64,000 nucleotides of DNA. It comes from Acidobacteriota bacterium. GTDB lineage: Bacteria > Acidobacteriota > Terriglobia > UBA7540. Positions 18,753 to 28,360 of the stretch are shown here, piece after piece. The notes beneath the pieces were generated by a model. That model was not told the DNA's origin, did no database searches, and saw nothing but the letters and a program-made list of their open reading frames with translations. Location: assembly GCA_021838785.1 (NCBI GenBank), contig JAKCCV010000002.1, positions 239,209 to 303,208 on the forward strand. Direction: 5' to 3'. Within the stretch, counting starts at the first letter, position 1. Every line of letters begins with the position of its first letter. The translations under genes were made by a program, and so were the position numbers.

Positions 18753-21005
18753 ATGCCCCAATACCGCGTTCTGTTGGTGACCAACCTGTGGCCCACTGAA
18801 GACGATCCGAGCTACGGTTCTGCCATTCAAGCGCAGATGGAATCCCTGCGGCCCTTGGGTGTTGATTACGACGTGCTCTTCATCAACGGCCGACAATCGG
18901 TTCTAAACTACGTTAGGGGCATTTTCGAGCTACGTCGCCGAGTGGCGGCTCAGCCTTATGACTTGATCCACGCAGAGTTTGGTCTTTCCGGGTGGGTGGC
19001 CCGATGCCAGTGCCGCCTCCCCGTCGTGGTCAAGTTCATGGGAGATGACGTTCTGGGACGGTTCGACGGCGCGGGCCGGTTAACGCTGGTCGGACGCATC
19101 TTTCAACTTTCGAGCTTGCTCTTGGCCCGCTGGATTGACGCCGCCATCGTCATGAGTGGAAGAATGAAAGCTCAACTTCGCCTGCCAACGGCCTATGTCA
19201 TCCCAACCGGCGTTGACTTGGAGCTGTTCCGGCCGCTGGACCGCGGCGACGCCTGCCGCGCGTTGAACCTCGACCCGGGCAAAAAGTATGTGCTTTTCCC
19301 TTACGGTCCTGACCGGCCGGCCAAACGATTGGATTTGGTTCAACAGGCTGTTCAAATCGCCCGCACTGAATTCCCGCCGTTGGAAATTCTTCAGGTTTAC
19401 GGCGTGTCGCGGCAACAGATGCCTCTTTACTACGCCGCGGCTGACGTTTTGATTCTTGCCTCGGAGTCCGAAGGCTCCCCGAACTGCGTGAAGGAAGCGT
19501 TGGCGGCTAATCTGCCCATCATTTCCGTTGATGTGGGCGATGCTGCCGAAGTGCTTCAGGCTGTGGAAGGCAATTACATTGTTCCTCGGACCGCTCAAGC
19601 GTTGGCGGAGAAACTTGTTGAAGTGTGCCGCCGAGGTGGAAGAACCCACGGGCGCGAGCGCGCTCAACAATTTTCATTGCAGGAACGGGCCAAAAAGGTA
19701 TTGGATATCTATCGAACCGTGGCAGAAAAAAGCGCGCAGACCCGGCCTGCAAAACATTCTGCCAGTCAGTTCGTGAGCGAAGGATTTCAAAGCTTGCGAA
19801 TGTTCGATGAAGAGGGGCGCGGAGCAATCTCTTCGCCGACGCGCCGGCAAATCCTGGCGTCCTGCGAGGGGCTTTATGCCTATCTTCTGAGCCGTCATTA
19901 CGCCGACGGACTTCTGCACGGTCCCGACCCCGGCGTCCGCTTCAACTGGCGGTTTTGGCGCTTCTTGAAGAGTGCTTTTAGCTTTGTCCCGTGGGGCGAT
20001 GACTACATTTTTATGCAAACGCAAGGTAACTGGGCGCTGGCGAATTGGGCGCTTTTTGACGCCAGCGGGCAGCCTGGCTTCCGTGACATGGCGCTCGAAG
20101 CCGCCGAAGCGGTGATGGCGCTTGAAACCTCGGAGGGTTACTGGCACTACCCGCTTCCCGAACGTCGAGGGTTGATTGCGACCCTCGAAAGCATATGGGG
20201 AGCAACCGTGCTGTTGAGCGCTTACTCCCACACACACCGCACAGAATGGTTGCGCGCTGCCACCCGCGCGTCTGACTACATTGTGGAGCATATTGGCTTC
20301 CAGGCTCATGGTGACGGCGAAGCCATCAACTACTTCGACCGGCCGCGTGGAAAAGTCCCCAACAACTCCGTCATCGCCGTCTGGTTTTTCTTGCGCCTGG
20401 CCGAGGCGAGCGGCGAGAGCCGCTTTTTGGAGCATGTAGGACCGCTCTTGCAATTCATCGCTACCGTTCAGTTGCCGAGCGGAGAAATTCCGTACGTCGT
20501 TTCGAGCCCTCAGGAAAAGCCGCGCCATCATTATCTCTGCTTCCAATATAACGCGCACATGTTCCTGCATCTGGCGCGCGCCGAGCGCTTGCGACCCGGT
20601 CTTGGAGCGCGGCCCATCCTTCTGCGCCTTTTTCAGTTTCTTCAGCAAGGCATACGGCCAGAAGGATTCTGTGCCAATGATTGCGCGAGCGTTACGCGCG
20701 GAGGCCCCGAGGTAAATTACTACACCGCCGCCCTGGGCGCCGCACTGCATGAGGGCTTTCGGTTGGGGCTAAGTCCCAACGATGATCTGGCCGGGCGATG
20801 CTTGGCCCGCCTGCTCGCGCGTCAGCGTCCCGACGGCAGCTTCGGCTTCTCAAGCCGCGAATACGGTTTACTGAAGGATGAACGCTCTTATCCGCGCCAA
20901 CAGGCTGCGATCCTTTTCCACCTTCTTACCATTTGCGATTTGGGCGACGGCTTTACCTCCTCTCCGGTCACGCCATCATCGAAGAACTTGCCAACTGTTT
21001 CGTGA
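18753..21005 (+). CDS. GT4 glycosyltransferase fused to a C-terminal alpha/alpha-toroid domain
   Basis: A 750-residue two-part protein. Residues about 1-330 form a GT-B glycosyltransferase of family 4, with the donor-binding EX7E motif in ESEGSPNCVKEALAANLPII and a nucleotide-binding section RPAKRLDLVQQAV. Residues about 360-740 are helical, with Trp/Tyr-rich stretches such as QGNWALANWALFDASGQPG, SEGYWHYPLPERRG and RQRPDGSFGFSSREYG. These are typical of alpha/alpha-toroid sugar-binding or lyase-like enzymes. The second part may hydrolyse, cleave or scaffold the glycan made by the first. No ribosome site is convincing, and no partner genes flank it. Confidence 0.65.
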   Translation: MPQYRVLLVTNLWPTEDDPSYGSAIQAQMESLRPLGVDYDVLFINGRQSVLNYVRGIFELRRRVAAQPYDLIHAEFGLSGWVARCQCRLPVVVKFMGDDVLGRFDGAGRLTLVGRIFQLSSLLLARWIDAAIVMSGRMKAQLRLPTAYVIPTGVDLELFRPLDRGDACRALNLDPGKKYVLFPYGPDRPAKRLDLVQQAVQIARTEFPPLEILQVYGVSRQQMPLYYAAADVLILASESEGSPNCVKEALAANLPIISVDVGDAAEVLQAVEGNYIVPRTAQALAEKLVEVCRRGGRTHGRERAQQFSLQERAKKVLDIYRTVAEKSAQTRPAKHSASQFVSEGFQSLRMFDEEGRGAISSPTRRQILASCEGLYAYLLSRHYADGLLHGPDPGVRFNWRFWRFLKSAFSFVPWGDDYIFMQTQGNWALANWALFDASGQPGFRDMALEAAEAVMALETSEGYWHYPLPERRGLIATLESIWGATVLLSAYSHTHRTEWLRAATRASDYIVEHIGFQAHGDGEAINYFDRPRGKVPNNSVIAVWFFLRLAEASGESRFLEHVGPLLQFIATVQLPSGEIPYVVSSPQEKPRHHYLCFQYNAHMFLHLARAERLRPGLGARPILLRLFQFLQQGIRPEGFCANDCASVTRGGPEVNYYTAALGAALHEGFRLGLSPNDDLAGRCLARLLARQRPDGSFGFSSREYGLLKDERSYPRQQAAILFHLLTICDLGDGFTSSPVTPSSKNLPTVS

Positions 21006-21075
21006 GCGCACAATCGAGCCTCTACCATGTAATAACCAAAAAGTTAACCCCATTCGTTAAACCTCCATAAGCCGC

Positions 21076-21104
21076 TTGACGGTCTTGCTGCGTGGGTGTA
21101 TAAG
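21076..21104 (+). promoter_or_regulatory. Predicted sigma70-type promoter for the 1503-residue surface protein
   Basis: TTGACG (21076-21081), a 17-base spacer, then TATAAG (21099-21104), about 90 bases before the ATG at 21196. Both hexamers match consensus at five of six positions. Confidence 0.6.
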
Positions 21105-21195
21105 GCTAGTCCAGAGTTGGGCACGAAAAGTTGCAGAGCGGATGGGAGCGTCAGCAGATTTCAACATCCAGCCTGCTGGCTAAGGGGAGGGGACC

Positions 21196-24100
21196 ATGAA
21201 GCGGGCGGCACTCCTACTCATAATTTTTCTGAGCGTCGCCGGCTTGGGAATAGCGCAGACGCCGAACCCCGTTCCTTTCATCAATCAGCCGCTCGTCCCG
21301 GATGCGGTCGCCCCCAGTGCCGCTGGCTTCACGCTCATGGTCAACGGTACCGGTTTCGTCCCCGGCGCGACCGTTGACTGGAACGGCGCCGCGCTCCCGA
21401 CAACGGTCGTCAGCGGCTCGCAACTCACGGCCTCCGTCCCGGCTGCCAACGTCGCCACGGCCGGCACGGCTTCGGTGACTGTGGTGAATCCCGCCCCAGG
21501 CGGCACGTCGAACGTCGTCTTCTTCTCCGTAACCCTTTCAGCGGCGACCGTGAATTTCGTCAACGCCCCTGGCTCGCCCATCAGCGTCGGCAACTACCCG
21601 AACACGGTTGTGGAGGGCGATTTCAACGGCGACGGCAAGCCGGACTTGGCGATCGCGAATCAGAACAGCAACACGGTGACCATTCTGCTGGGCAACGGAG
21701 ATGGGACGTTCACGCAGGCCCCAGGCTCACCCATAACGGTGGGGTCGGCCCCTGACGGGATCGCCGTGGGGGACTTCAATGGTGATGGAAAGCTGGACCT
21801 GGCAGTCGCAAATGAAGGCAGCAACACCGTAACCATCCTGCTCGGGAACGGCGACGGCACCTTCACGCAGGCGCCGAGCTCCCCTATCGCTGTGGGCACC
21901 GGCCCCCAGGCAATCGCGGCGGGCGATTTCAACGCGGATGGAAAACTGGATTTGGCTGTTGCGGACGGGGCTAACGGTCTTAACAACCATGTGACCATTC
22001 TGCTGGGCAACGGCGATGGCACATTTACGCAAGCCCCCGGTTCGCCGATTGCGGTCGGCACAGGCCCCGACGCCCTTGCGGTCGGCGACTTCAACGGGGA
22101 CGGCAAGCTTGACCTCGCGGTCGCCAATGCCGTTAGTTCAAACGTGACCATTCTGCTGGGCAACGGTGATGGCACATTTACGCAAGCCCCCGGCTCGCCG
22201 ATCTCAGTGGATCTAGGGCCGGATGGGATTGTGGCGGGCGATTTCAATGGCGACGGGAAGCTTGACTTGGCGGTCGCGGCTAGCGGCATCAGCCACGTGG
22301 ATATTCTGCTCGGGAACGGTGATGGCACGTTCACGCCAGCCCCCGGTTCGCCGATCACGGTCGGGCTCGCTCCCGCCGCCATTACGGCCGCGGACTTCAA
22401 CGGGGACGGCAAGCTGGATCTCGCCACCGCGAGCCGCGACAACGACGCGGTCACACTGCTGCTGGGCAATGGGGACGGAACGTTCAGCACCCTCGCCGGA
22501 ACCGCCATCGGCGCGACAACGGGCGGTGCCCCCTCTTCGCTCATTGCCGGCGATTTCAATGGGCTGGGCCGCCTGGGTTTGGCGACCGCCAATGAAGTCG
22601 GCACCGGCGGGAACTCGGTTTCCATCCTTCTGCAGGCTCCCGCCGTCACGCTTTCGGCCACCAGCCTGAGTTATGCCGACCAGGTTGTGAACACGACCAG
22701 TTCCGCGCAATCCGTCACGGTAACGAACAGCGGCTTTTCTACTATGAGTTTTTCGAGCATCGCCGCGAGCGGCCCGTTCGCCGTTCAATCGAGCGGCACC
22801 ACCTGCTCGACCAGTGCCACGCTCGCCGTCGGAGCCAGTTGCACCATTAGTGTGACGTTCACCCCAACATCTACCGGGTCGCTCACCGGAACGCTCACCC
22901 TCACCGACAACGCCGCCTCGAGCCCGCAGACCGTCAGCTTATCGGGCACGGGCGTTTCCGCCGGCGTCGCAAGCCTGTCATCCACCGGCGTAAACTTTGG
23001 CTTCCAAGCGGTGGGCACTAGCTCGAGCCTTGCCAACGTGACCTTGACGAACACGGGTACCGGCCCGATGGTGATTTCCGCGATCTCCGCCACCCCTGCG
23101 GATTTTGCCATCGTTTTGCCAAACACGTCCGGGCCCCCCGCGTGTCAAACCATTGTGGGTTCACCGTTGGCAGTGGCGGCAAGCTGCCGTATTTCTATCC
23201 AGTTCACGCCGAGCGTACTGGGCTTGGTCGTCGGCTCAGTGACGATTATTGACGACACGGCGACGAGCCCGGAAACGATCACCCTGACGGGGACCGGAGT
23301 TTCCGCCGGCCAGCCGTCGCTCAGCTCCGCCAGTTTGACCTTCGCCGCCACGCCGGTTGGCCAGTCCACGGCAGCCCAAACGCTCACCCTCACCAACAAA
23401 GGCACCGGACCTCTCGGCAGTATAAGCATTACGCTCTCCGAAGGAAATTACACAACTCTGGATTTCTCCCAAACCAACAATTGCCCCGCCCCACCCAATA
23501 CGCTGGCCGTGGGTGCGAGTTGCACCATCAATGTGGTGTTTGACCCCTATCGGTTGGGATCGCTCACCGCGACGCTCACCGAGACTGACGACTCTGCCTA
23601 CAGTCCACAGACCATTAATCTGAGCGGGACTGGAAACCCCGTCCCGTTCTCGAAGGGCGAACTTTTCTTCTCGCTCGGCAACGGCACCGTGCTGCGCGAG
23701 ACGCCCACCGGTCAACTGATTCAAATCATGGACACCGGCACGGGCACCTACACCTACGGCATGGCCTTTGACAGTTCCGACAACCTCTACGTCTCGGACT
23801 TTGGGGCTCGCAACGTCAGCAAGTTCTCGAACACCGGGGTGCCGCTGGGCTTCTTCGGCAGCGGCTACGGCGGCAGCGTGGAGGACGTGGTCTTCAACAG
23901 TTCGGGCGACCTGATTGCCGGCAGCGTGGACGGCGACGACACCATCCGCATCTTCGATCCTTCCGGCAATCCCATCGCCGCTTATCCCGCCGCGCCCGAG
24001 GATCGCGGCATTGACTGGTTCGATCTCGCGCCCGACCAGTGTACGCTCTATTACACTTCCGAGGGCGTCGAAATCAAGCGGTTCGACATTTGTAAAGGCG

Positions 24101-25707
24101 TCCAGCTTTCGGACTTTGTGGATAATCTTCCCGGTATCGCGGCTTACGCCTTACGGTTTTTGCCATCAGGTGGCCTGCTGGTGGCCGACAGCCAAGCCGT
24201 AGAACGGCTCGACTCGAGCGGCAACATTATTCAGACTTATACGGCTCCTGACGCCTCCGAGCTTTATGGCTTGGATCTTGATCCTGACGGGACTTCCTTC
24301 TGGACCGGCGATTACCAGACCGAGGAAGTATACCGATTTGACATTGCGACCGGAGCGCTTTTAGACAGCTTCCCGGTGACCACAATTCCCGGCGGTTTTG
24401 GCATTGCCGTCAACGGTGAGATTACCGTGGCCACAACAGCCGATCTATCGGTTGCTGAGACGGCCTCGCCTTCACCGGCGTCGGTCGGGAGCAATTTAAC
24501 CTATACCTTGACGGTGACCAATAACGGGCCCAACTCGGCTCCCAACGTCACCCTGACGGACACCGCGCCTTCCGGGGCCACGTTTGTTTCGGTGACGCCT
24601 TCGGTGGGTTCGTGCAGCGGGACGGCCGTCATCACCTGCGATTTGGGGACATTGGCCAATGCCGCCTCGGCCACGGTGACCCTGGTGGTTACGCCAACCG
24701 CCGTCGGAACACTCACCAACACAGCCAGCGTTTCCTCGGGCGTTTCGGATCCCAACCCGGCCAACAACACGGCCACGCTTAACACCACCGTCACCACGAG
24801 TTCCATTACGGTAGCCCCCGCCAGCCTAACCTTCGCGCCGCAACTCGCGGGCACGACGAGTGCCCCTCAAACCGTTACTGTCACCAACAACAGCGGCGGC
24901 TCCGTCACCATCAACAACATCGCCGTCAGCGCCGGCAGCTTTTCCGAGTCGAACACGTGCGGCGCGTCGCTCGCGGCCAACTCCAATTGCAAGGTCAACG
25001 TGACGTTCTCGCCCAAATGCGCCGGCCCCTGCCACTGCACGCTCTCCATCTTTGACAACGCCGCCGGCAGCCCGCAGACCATTCCGCTCTCTGGAACCGG
25101 CCAGGACTTCAAGCTCGTCGCGACCACCGTCTGGCAAACCGTCTCACCGGGTGGTTCAGCGAGCTATCCATTCTCGATTGTTCCGGAAGGTGGTCTGAAC
25201 ACCCCCGTCCAATTTACTTGTTCTGGCGCTCCAGCAGGAGCCACATGTTCCGTTTCACCTGCTTCCGTCACGCTGGACGGCACTTCAACAGCTTCCGCAA
25301 CCGTGCAAGTCACCACGGCCGCTTCGACGTTTGCTCCGCCACGCCGTACATCGCCCAATCTTCGTTTGCCGCCTGCCATGCCCGGCATAGAAATGTTGGG
25401 GCTGCTTCTCCTCGGTTTGATTCTGATAGCCGGGATTGCACTGGCTCAGGTACCCGACCGACCATTTCTTGGGATAGTAAGAGGCGGCGGCTCCATACGC
25501 TCGCAACCTGGCCGGCGACTGATTCCCCTGGCGGCGGTTTTGCTTGGCTTAATGCTCCTGGCCTCCTGTGGCGGCGGTGGTGGGGCGGCCGTATCGGATC
25601 CGCCGGGAACGCCCCAAGGCGTCTATACGCTGACCATCACGGGCACCACCACTTCCGGCTCGGCGACTTCCAGTCACAACTTCACCGTGACGCTCGCGGT
25701 GAACTGA
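21196..25707 (+). CDS. Large secreted multidomain surface protein (IPT, FG-GAP propeller, choice-of-anchor D, DUF11)
   Basis: A 1503-residue exported protein. In order: signal peptide (1-21); an IPT/TIG-like domain (to about 115); seven FG-GAP/VCBS blades, six with [15 protein letters not shown] calcium loops and a degenerate seventh (about 120-490); three choice-of-anchor D (ASH-like) domains (about 490-815); an NHL-like propeller (about 820-1080); a DUF11 domain; another choice-of-anchor D domain; an Ig-like domain; two C-terminal hydrophobic segments; then [12 protein letters not shown], which resembles a lipobox. The function is unknown; probably adhesive or structural at the cell surface. 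Strong GGGGAGG ribosome site. Confidence 0.8.
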   Translation: MKRAALLLIIFLSVAGLGIAQTPNPVPFINQPLVPDAVAPSAAGFTLMVNGTGFVPGATVDWNGAALPTTVVSGSQLTASVPAANVATAGTASVTVVNPAPGGTSNVVFFSVTLSAATVNFVNAPGSPISVGNYPNTVVEGDFNGDGKPDLAIANQNSNTVTILLGNGDGTFTQAPGSPITVGSAPDGIAVGDFNGDGKLDLAVANEGSNTVTILLGNGDGTFTQAPSSPIAVGTGPQAIAAGDFNADGKLDLAVADGANGLNNHVTILLGNGDGTFTQAPGSPIAVGTGPDALAVGDFNGDGKLDLAVANAVSSNVTILLGNGDGTFTQAPGSPISVDLGPDGIVAGDFNGDGKLDLAVAASGISHVDILLGNGDGTFTPAPGSPITVGLAPAAITAADFNGDGKLDLATASRDNDAVTLLLGNGDGTFSTLAGTAIGATTGGAPSSLIAGDFNGLGRLGLATANEVGTGGNSVSILLQAPAVTLSATSLSYADQVVNTTSSAQSVTVTNSGFSTMSFSSIAASGPFAVQSSGTTCSTSATLAVGASCTISVTFTPTSTGSLTGTLTLTDNAASSPQTVSLSGTGVSAGVASLSSTGVNFGFQAVGTSSSLANVTLTNTGTGPMVISAISATPADFAIVLPNTSGPPACQTIVGSPLAVAASCRISIQFTPSVLGLVVGSVTIIDDTATSPETITLTGTGVSAGQPSLSSASLTFAATPVGQSTAAQTLTLTNKGTGPLGSISITLSEGNYTTLDFSQTNNCPAPPNTLAVGASCTINVVFDPYRLGSLTATLTETDDSAYSPQTINLSGTGNPVPFSKGELFFSLGNGTVLRETPTGQLIQIMDTGTGTYTYGMAFDSSDNLYVSDFGARNVSKFSNTGVPLGFFGSGYGGSVEDVVFNSSGDLIAGSVDGDDTIRIFDPSGNPIAAYPAAPEDRGIDWFDLAPDQCTLYYTSEGVEIKRFDICKGVQLSDFVDNLPGIAAYALRFLPSGGLLVADSQAVERLDSSGNIIQTYTAPDASELYGLDLDPDGTSFWTGDYQTEEVYRFDIATGALLDSFPVTTIPGGFGIAVNGEITVATTADLSVAETASPSPASVGSNLTYTLTVTNNGPNSAPNVTLTDTAPSGATFVSVTPSVGSCSGTAVITCDLGTLANAASATVTLVVTPTAVGTLTNTASVSSGVSDPNPANNTATLNTTVTTSSITVAPASLTFAPQLAGTTSAPQTVTVTNNSGGSVTINNIAVSAGSFSESNTCGASLAANSNCKVNVTFSPKCAGPCHCTLSIFDNAAGSPQTIPLSGTGQDFKLVATTVWQTVSPGGSASYPFSIVPEGGLNTPVQFTCSGAPAGATCSVSPASVTLDGTSTASATVQVTTAASTFAPPRRTSPNLRLPPAMPGIEMLGLLLLGLILIAGIALAQVPDRPFLGIVRGGGSIRSQPGRRLIPLAAVLLGLMLLASCGGGGGAAVSDPPGTPQGVYTLTITGTTTSGSATSSHNFTVTLAVN

Positions 25708-25826
25708 CGGTCATATCCAAGCCCGTCGCCGGCACGATGAGCGCAGCGTTAAGGGCCGCAAAATTTCGAATCCACCCTCACCTGACTCAAGCGCAAGGGT
25801 TTGCTCCTCATGGCCTTCTGCGAGAG

Positions 25827-25842
25827 GAATGTGATAACATTC
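25827..25842. promoter_or_regulatory. Perfect inverted repeat upstream of the YebC gene
   Basis: gaatgt-gata-acattc has 6-base arms and a 4-base loop, about 90 bases before the YebC start. It is a possible operator; no regulator is known. Confidence 0.3.
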
Positions 25843-25928
25843 GATAGCGAAGGCCGCAATAGCGTGGGGCCGCCTGGGTGAGCCGGTGAGATTGTCGGCA
25901 GGGGTACCGGGAAGAAAGGAATCGAGTT

Positions 25929-26684
25929 ATGTCTGGCCATTCAAAATGGGCAACCATCAAGCACAAAAAAGGACAAGCTGATGCGCGCCGTGGCAAGATC
26001 TTCACCAAGTTGATTAAAGAGATTTCGATTGCAGCTCGCTTGGGTGGAGGGGATCCGAATTCGAACCCACGCCTGCGGACGGCTATCGCCGCGGCGCGCG
26101 CCGAGAACATGCCCGCGGAGAACATCAAGCGGGCCATCCAGCGCGGCACCGGCGAGTTGCCGGGCACCCAGTACGAAGAAGTGATTTACGAGGGGTATGG
26201 ACCGGGCGGCGTCGCCATGATTCTAGAGGTAACGACGGATAATAAAAACCGCACCCTCTCGGAGATTCGCCATATCCTTGCCAAGCACGGCGGCAACCTC
26301 GGCGCGAACGGCTGCGTCGCTTGGATGTTTTCAAAGAAAGGATACGTGGTGGTTGAAAAATCCAAAGCCGGCGAAGACAAGATGCTCGAGTTGGTGACGG
26401 AGGCTGGGGCGGACGACCTGAACGACGACGGGGATAATTGGGAAATCACGTCCACTCCGGAACGCTTTGCGGCCGTTGTGGAGACCCTGAAAACGGCCGG
26501 CATCGAACCGGCGGTGGCCGAGGTTTCTATGATCCCTCAATCCTATGTCAAACTTACCGGGAAGCCGGCTGACCAAATGCTGCGCCTGATGGAAGAACTT
26601 GAAGACCACGATGATGTTCAGCATGTTTTCGCCAACTTTGATATGGAGCAGGCGGAACTTCAGGCCCTCACGCAGGCCCGATGA
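25929..26684 (+). CDS. YebC/PmpR-family protein
   Basis: Conserved 251-residue protein of the YebC/TACO1 family, described as transcription regulators and, in mitochondria and some bacteria, as helpers of translation. The opening [20 protein letters not shown] is the family hallmark, followed by [20 protein letters not shown] and a middle region [20 protein letters not shown]. All three structural domains are present at normal length. GGGAAGAAAGGAA precedes the ATG. It is not adjacent to ruvC as in many genomes; exported unknowns lie downstream. Confidence 0.93.
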   Translation: MSGHSKWATIKHKKGQADARRGKIFTKLIKEISIAARLGGGDPNSNPRLRTAIAAARAENMPAENIKRAIQRGTGELPGTQYEEVIYEGYGPGGVAMILEVTTDNKNRTLSEIRHILAKHGGNLGANGCVAWMFSKKGYVVVEKSKAGEDKMLELVTEAGADDLNDDGDNWEITSTPERFAAVVETLKTAGIEPAVAEVSMIPQSYVKLTGKPADQMLRLMEELEDHDDVQHVFANFDMEQAELQALTQAR

Positions 26685-26725
26685 ACGGCGTCAGCCTCGG
26701 CGGGATTGAATAGGGTCAGAAATTC

Positions 26726-27403
26726 ATGGGAGCAACTTACCGACATCAGCCCAAGCTCCGGCTCCTTCTCCTCTCGACGTTGGCGGCGTCTATAATCTTC
26801 TCCAGGGTCCTTGCCGGCTCTCCATCGGAATCGGCGCGGCCTCGGCTCACTTACACGAAAATCATGAAGGGCAGCGTGCCGGAGTATGAGCGTATTACCG
26901 TGAACTCCGTGGGGCGAGGGAGCTTCGACGGACGTCAATTGAACGACCCGCCCAACCCTCGACCGCTTCAGCTATCGTCCTCGGTCACCCTGCAGCTTTT
27001 TGATCTCGCCGATCAACTCGGCGATTTCCGCTCCATCGTGCTCGAAAGCAGAAAGAAAGTTGCCAACCTGGGCGAGAAAACCTTCACCTTCCAGAAAGGC
27101 CACGAAATTTATAAAGTTACATTCAACTACACGCGGAATCGCGCCGCTGAAGAACTGACAAACCTCTTTGAAGGAATCGCGAGCGTCGAAGAGCATATTG
27201 CCGGGCTCGAATACTCCGCCAGATTTGACCCCTTGGGTCTCCCTCATCAGCTTCACCTGACAGCCATGGACCTTTACGAGCATAACCTCACGGACCCGCA
27301 ACTCATGGTGCCGATCCTTCGGCAGATCGCTCGGAACAATCGTTATCTCCACATCGCGCAAGTCGAAGCCCAGACGATTTTGCAGAGAATCCAAGACAAA
27401 TAA
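26726..27403 (+). CDS. Exported protein of unknown function
   Basis: I do not recognise this 225-residue protein. It has an N-terminal hydrophobic signal-like segment (LRLLLLSTLAASIIFSRVLAG). The mature part contains LTYTKIMKGSVPEYERITV and HEIYKVTFNYTRNRAAEELT, then a helical C-terminus. The composition is mixed alpha/beta without cysteines or a visible catalytic motif. It begins 42 bases after the yebC stop and is followed, after 78 bases, by another exported unknown, so the two may be functionally linked. Confidence 0.6.
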   Translation: MGATYRHQPKLRLLLLSTLAASIIFSRVLAGSPSESARPRLTYTKIMKGSVPEYERITVNSVGRGSFDGRQLNDPPNPRPLQLSSSVTLQLFDLADQLGDFRSIVLESRKKVANLGEKTFTFQKGHEIYKVTFNYTRNRAAEELTNLFEGIASVEEHIAGLEYSARFDPLGLPHQLHLTAMDLYEHNLTDPQLMVPILRQIARNNRYLHIAQVEAQTILQRIQDK

Positions 27404-27481
27404 TGGGGCTTCGCGGTGACGCGCGTGCCGAGGCAATCTCAATTTTGTGCCCACAGCCGCGATTTGTGATATGTTCGTCTT

Positions 27482-28216
27482 ATGAAAGCGTGGCTCGCCA
27501 GCGCGTTACTCTTGGCGGGTATGTGGTTTCCCGCCTCCGTGCGCGCGCAAGTAGCCAGCGTCGAACATCCTTTTTCACCCAACGCCACGCAACTGGTTCA
27601 AGGCTTTGGAAATATTCCCCGTCTCCCTGACACGACGCGAATGTGGACGCTTCCCATCGGCACCTCCAGCAACGTGTTCCCAGCCGTTGGCCGGCCGCTT
27701 GGCCCTCGGCCAGGACCGGGTTTCCGGCGACCTTTCTCGGCCCCGACCGATGTGGATGATAACGAGCCGAGCTTCTTCTTCTCCGCCGTCTTCTGGTCCC
27801 CGATGTTGTTTCCATATTTGTGGGACTCGCAGTGGGACGCTCCGCCTGCTCAGCCTGTTTCGGCTTCGGAACCGCGCAGCGAGCGATCGCTTCGCCGACA
27901 GATGGGGCGACTCACGAGGGAAATTATGAAACTGCGATATTACGAAGAAGCGTCCAATCAGAGGTCCCAGGGATTGATGCCTTGGGCCCGCGCCATCCCT
28001 CCGCACCCTGCGCCCAAAGTCGAGAAGCTTTTGCCCACCGTTTTTGTATTTCGGAATGGGCGGCAATTCACTGCCACCGATTACGCTATCTTTGGAAACA
28101 CCCTCTGGATTTTCGGAAATCAGACGGCCAAACAAATTCCTCTTAGCCTCCTGAACCTTGCTGCCAGCAAAAAGCTCAATGATCAGCGCGGCGTGAACTT
28201 CGTCTTGCCGGATTAG
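27482..28216 (+). CDS. Exported Pro/Arg-rich protein of unknown function
   Basis: A 244-residue protein with a clear signal peptide ending near FPASVRAQ (residues 1-23). The centre is rich in Pro, Arg and Phe (RPLGPRPGPGFRRPFSAPTD). The C-terminal third has VFVFRNGRQFTATDYAIFGN, which looks like a short beta-domain. I cannot assign a family. It probably works at the cell surface or in the periplasm. It lies downstream of another exported unknown on the same strand. Confidence 0.55.
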   Translation: MKAWLASALLLAGMWFPASVRAQVASVEHPFSPNATQLVQGFGNIPRLPDTTRMWTLPIGTSSNVFPAVGRPLGPRPGPGFRRPFSAPTDVDDNEPSFFFSAVFWSPMLFPYLWDSQWDAPPAQPVSASEPRSERSLRRQMGRLTREIMKLRYYEEASNQRSQGLMPWARAIPPHPAPKVEKLLPTVFVFRNGRQFTATDYAIFGNTLWIFGNQTAKQIPLSLLNLAASKKLNDQRGVNFVLPD

Positions 28217-28320
28217 GGTTGCCTGCCATAGCCGTTTGGAACCGTTCCCGAACCCGAGCCTGCCCAGCGATGCCTTGACATGGGGAACAATATTCTTATC
28301 CCCGGGGGGCGTCGAATGCG

Positions 28321-28344
28321 CTAAAATGACAGGTCACATTTTAG
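28321..28344. promoter_or_regulatory. Perfect dyad immediately before the uronate epimerase ribosome site
   Basis: ctaaaatg (28321-28328) pairs perfectly with cattttag (28337-28344) around an 8-base loop. The ribosome site TGGAGG begins at 28345. It could be a repressor operator or a hairpin that affects translation of the downstream gene. Confidence 0.5.
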
Positions 28345-28360
28345 TGGAGGAGCACGGATA

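Noticed and set aside
21600..22640. Tandem DNA repeats suggesting a satellite or mobile repeat
   Set aside because: The roughly 180-base periodicity is the coding sequence of successive FG-GAP blades in one open gene.
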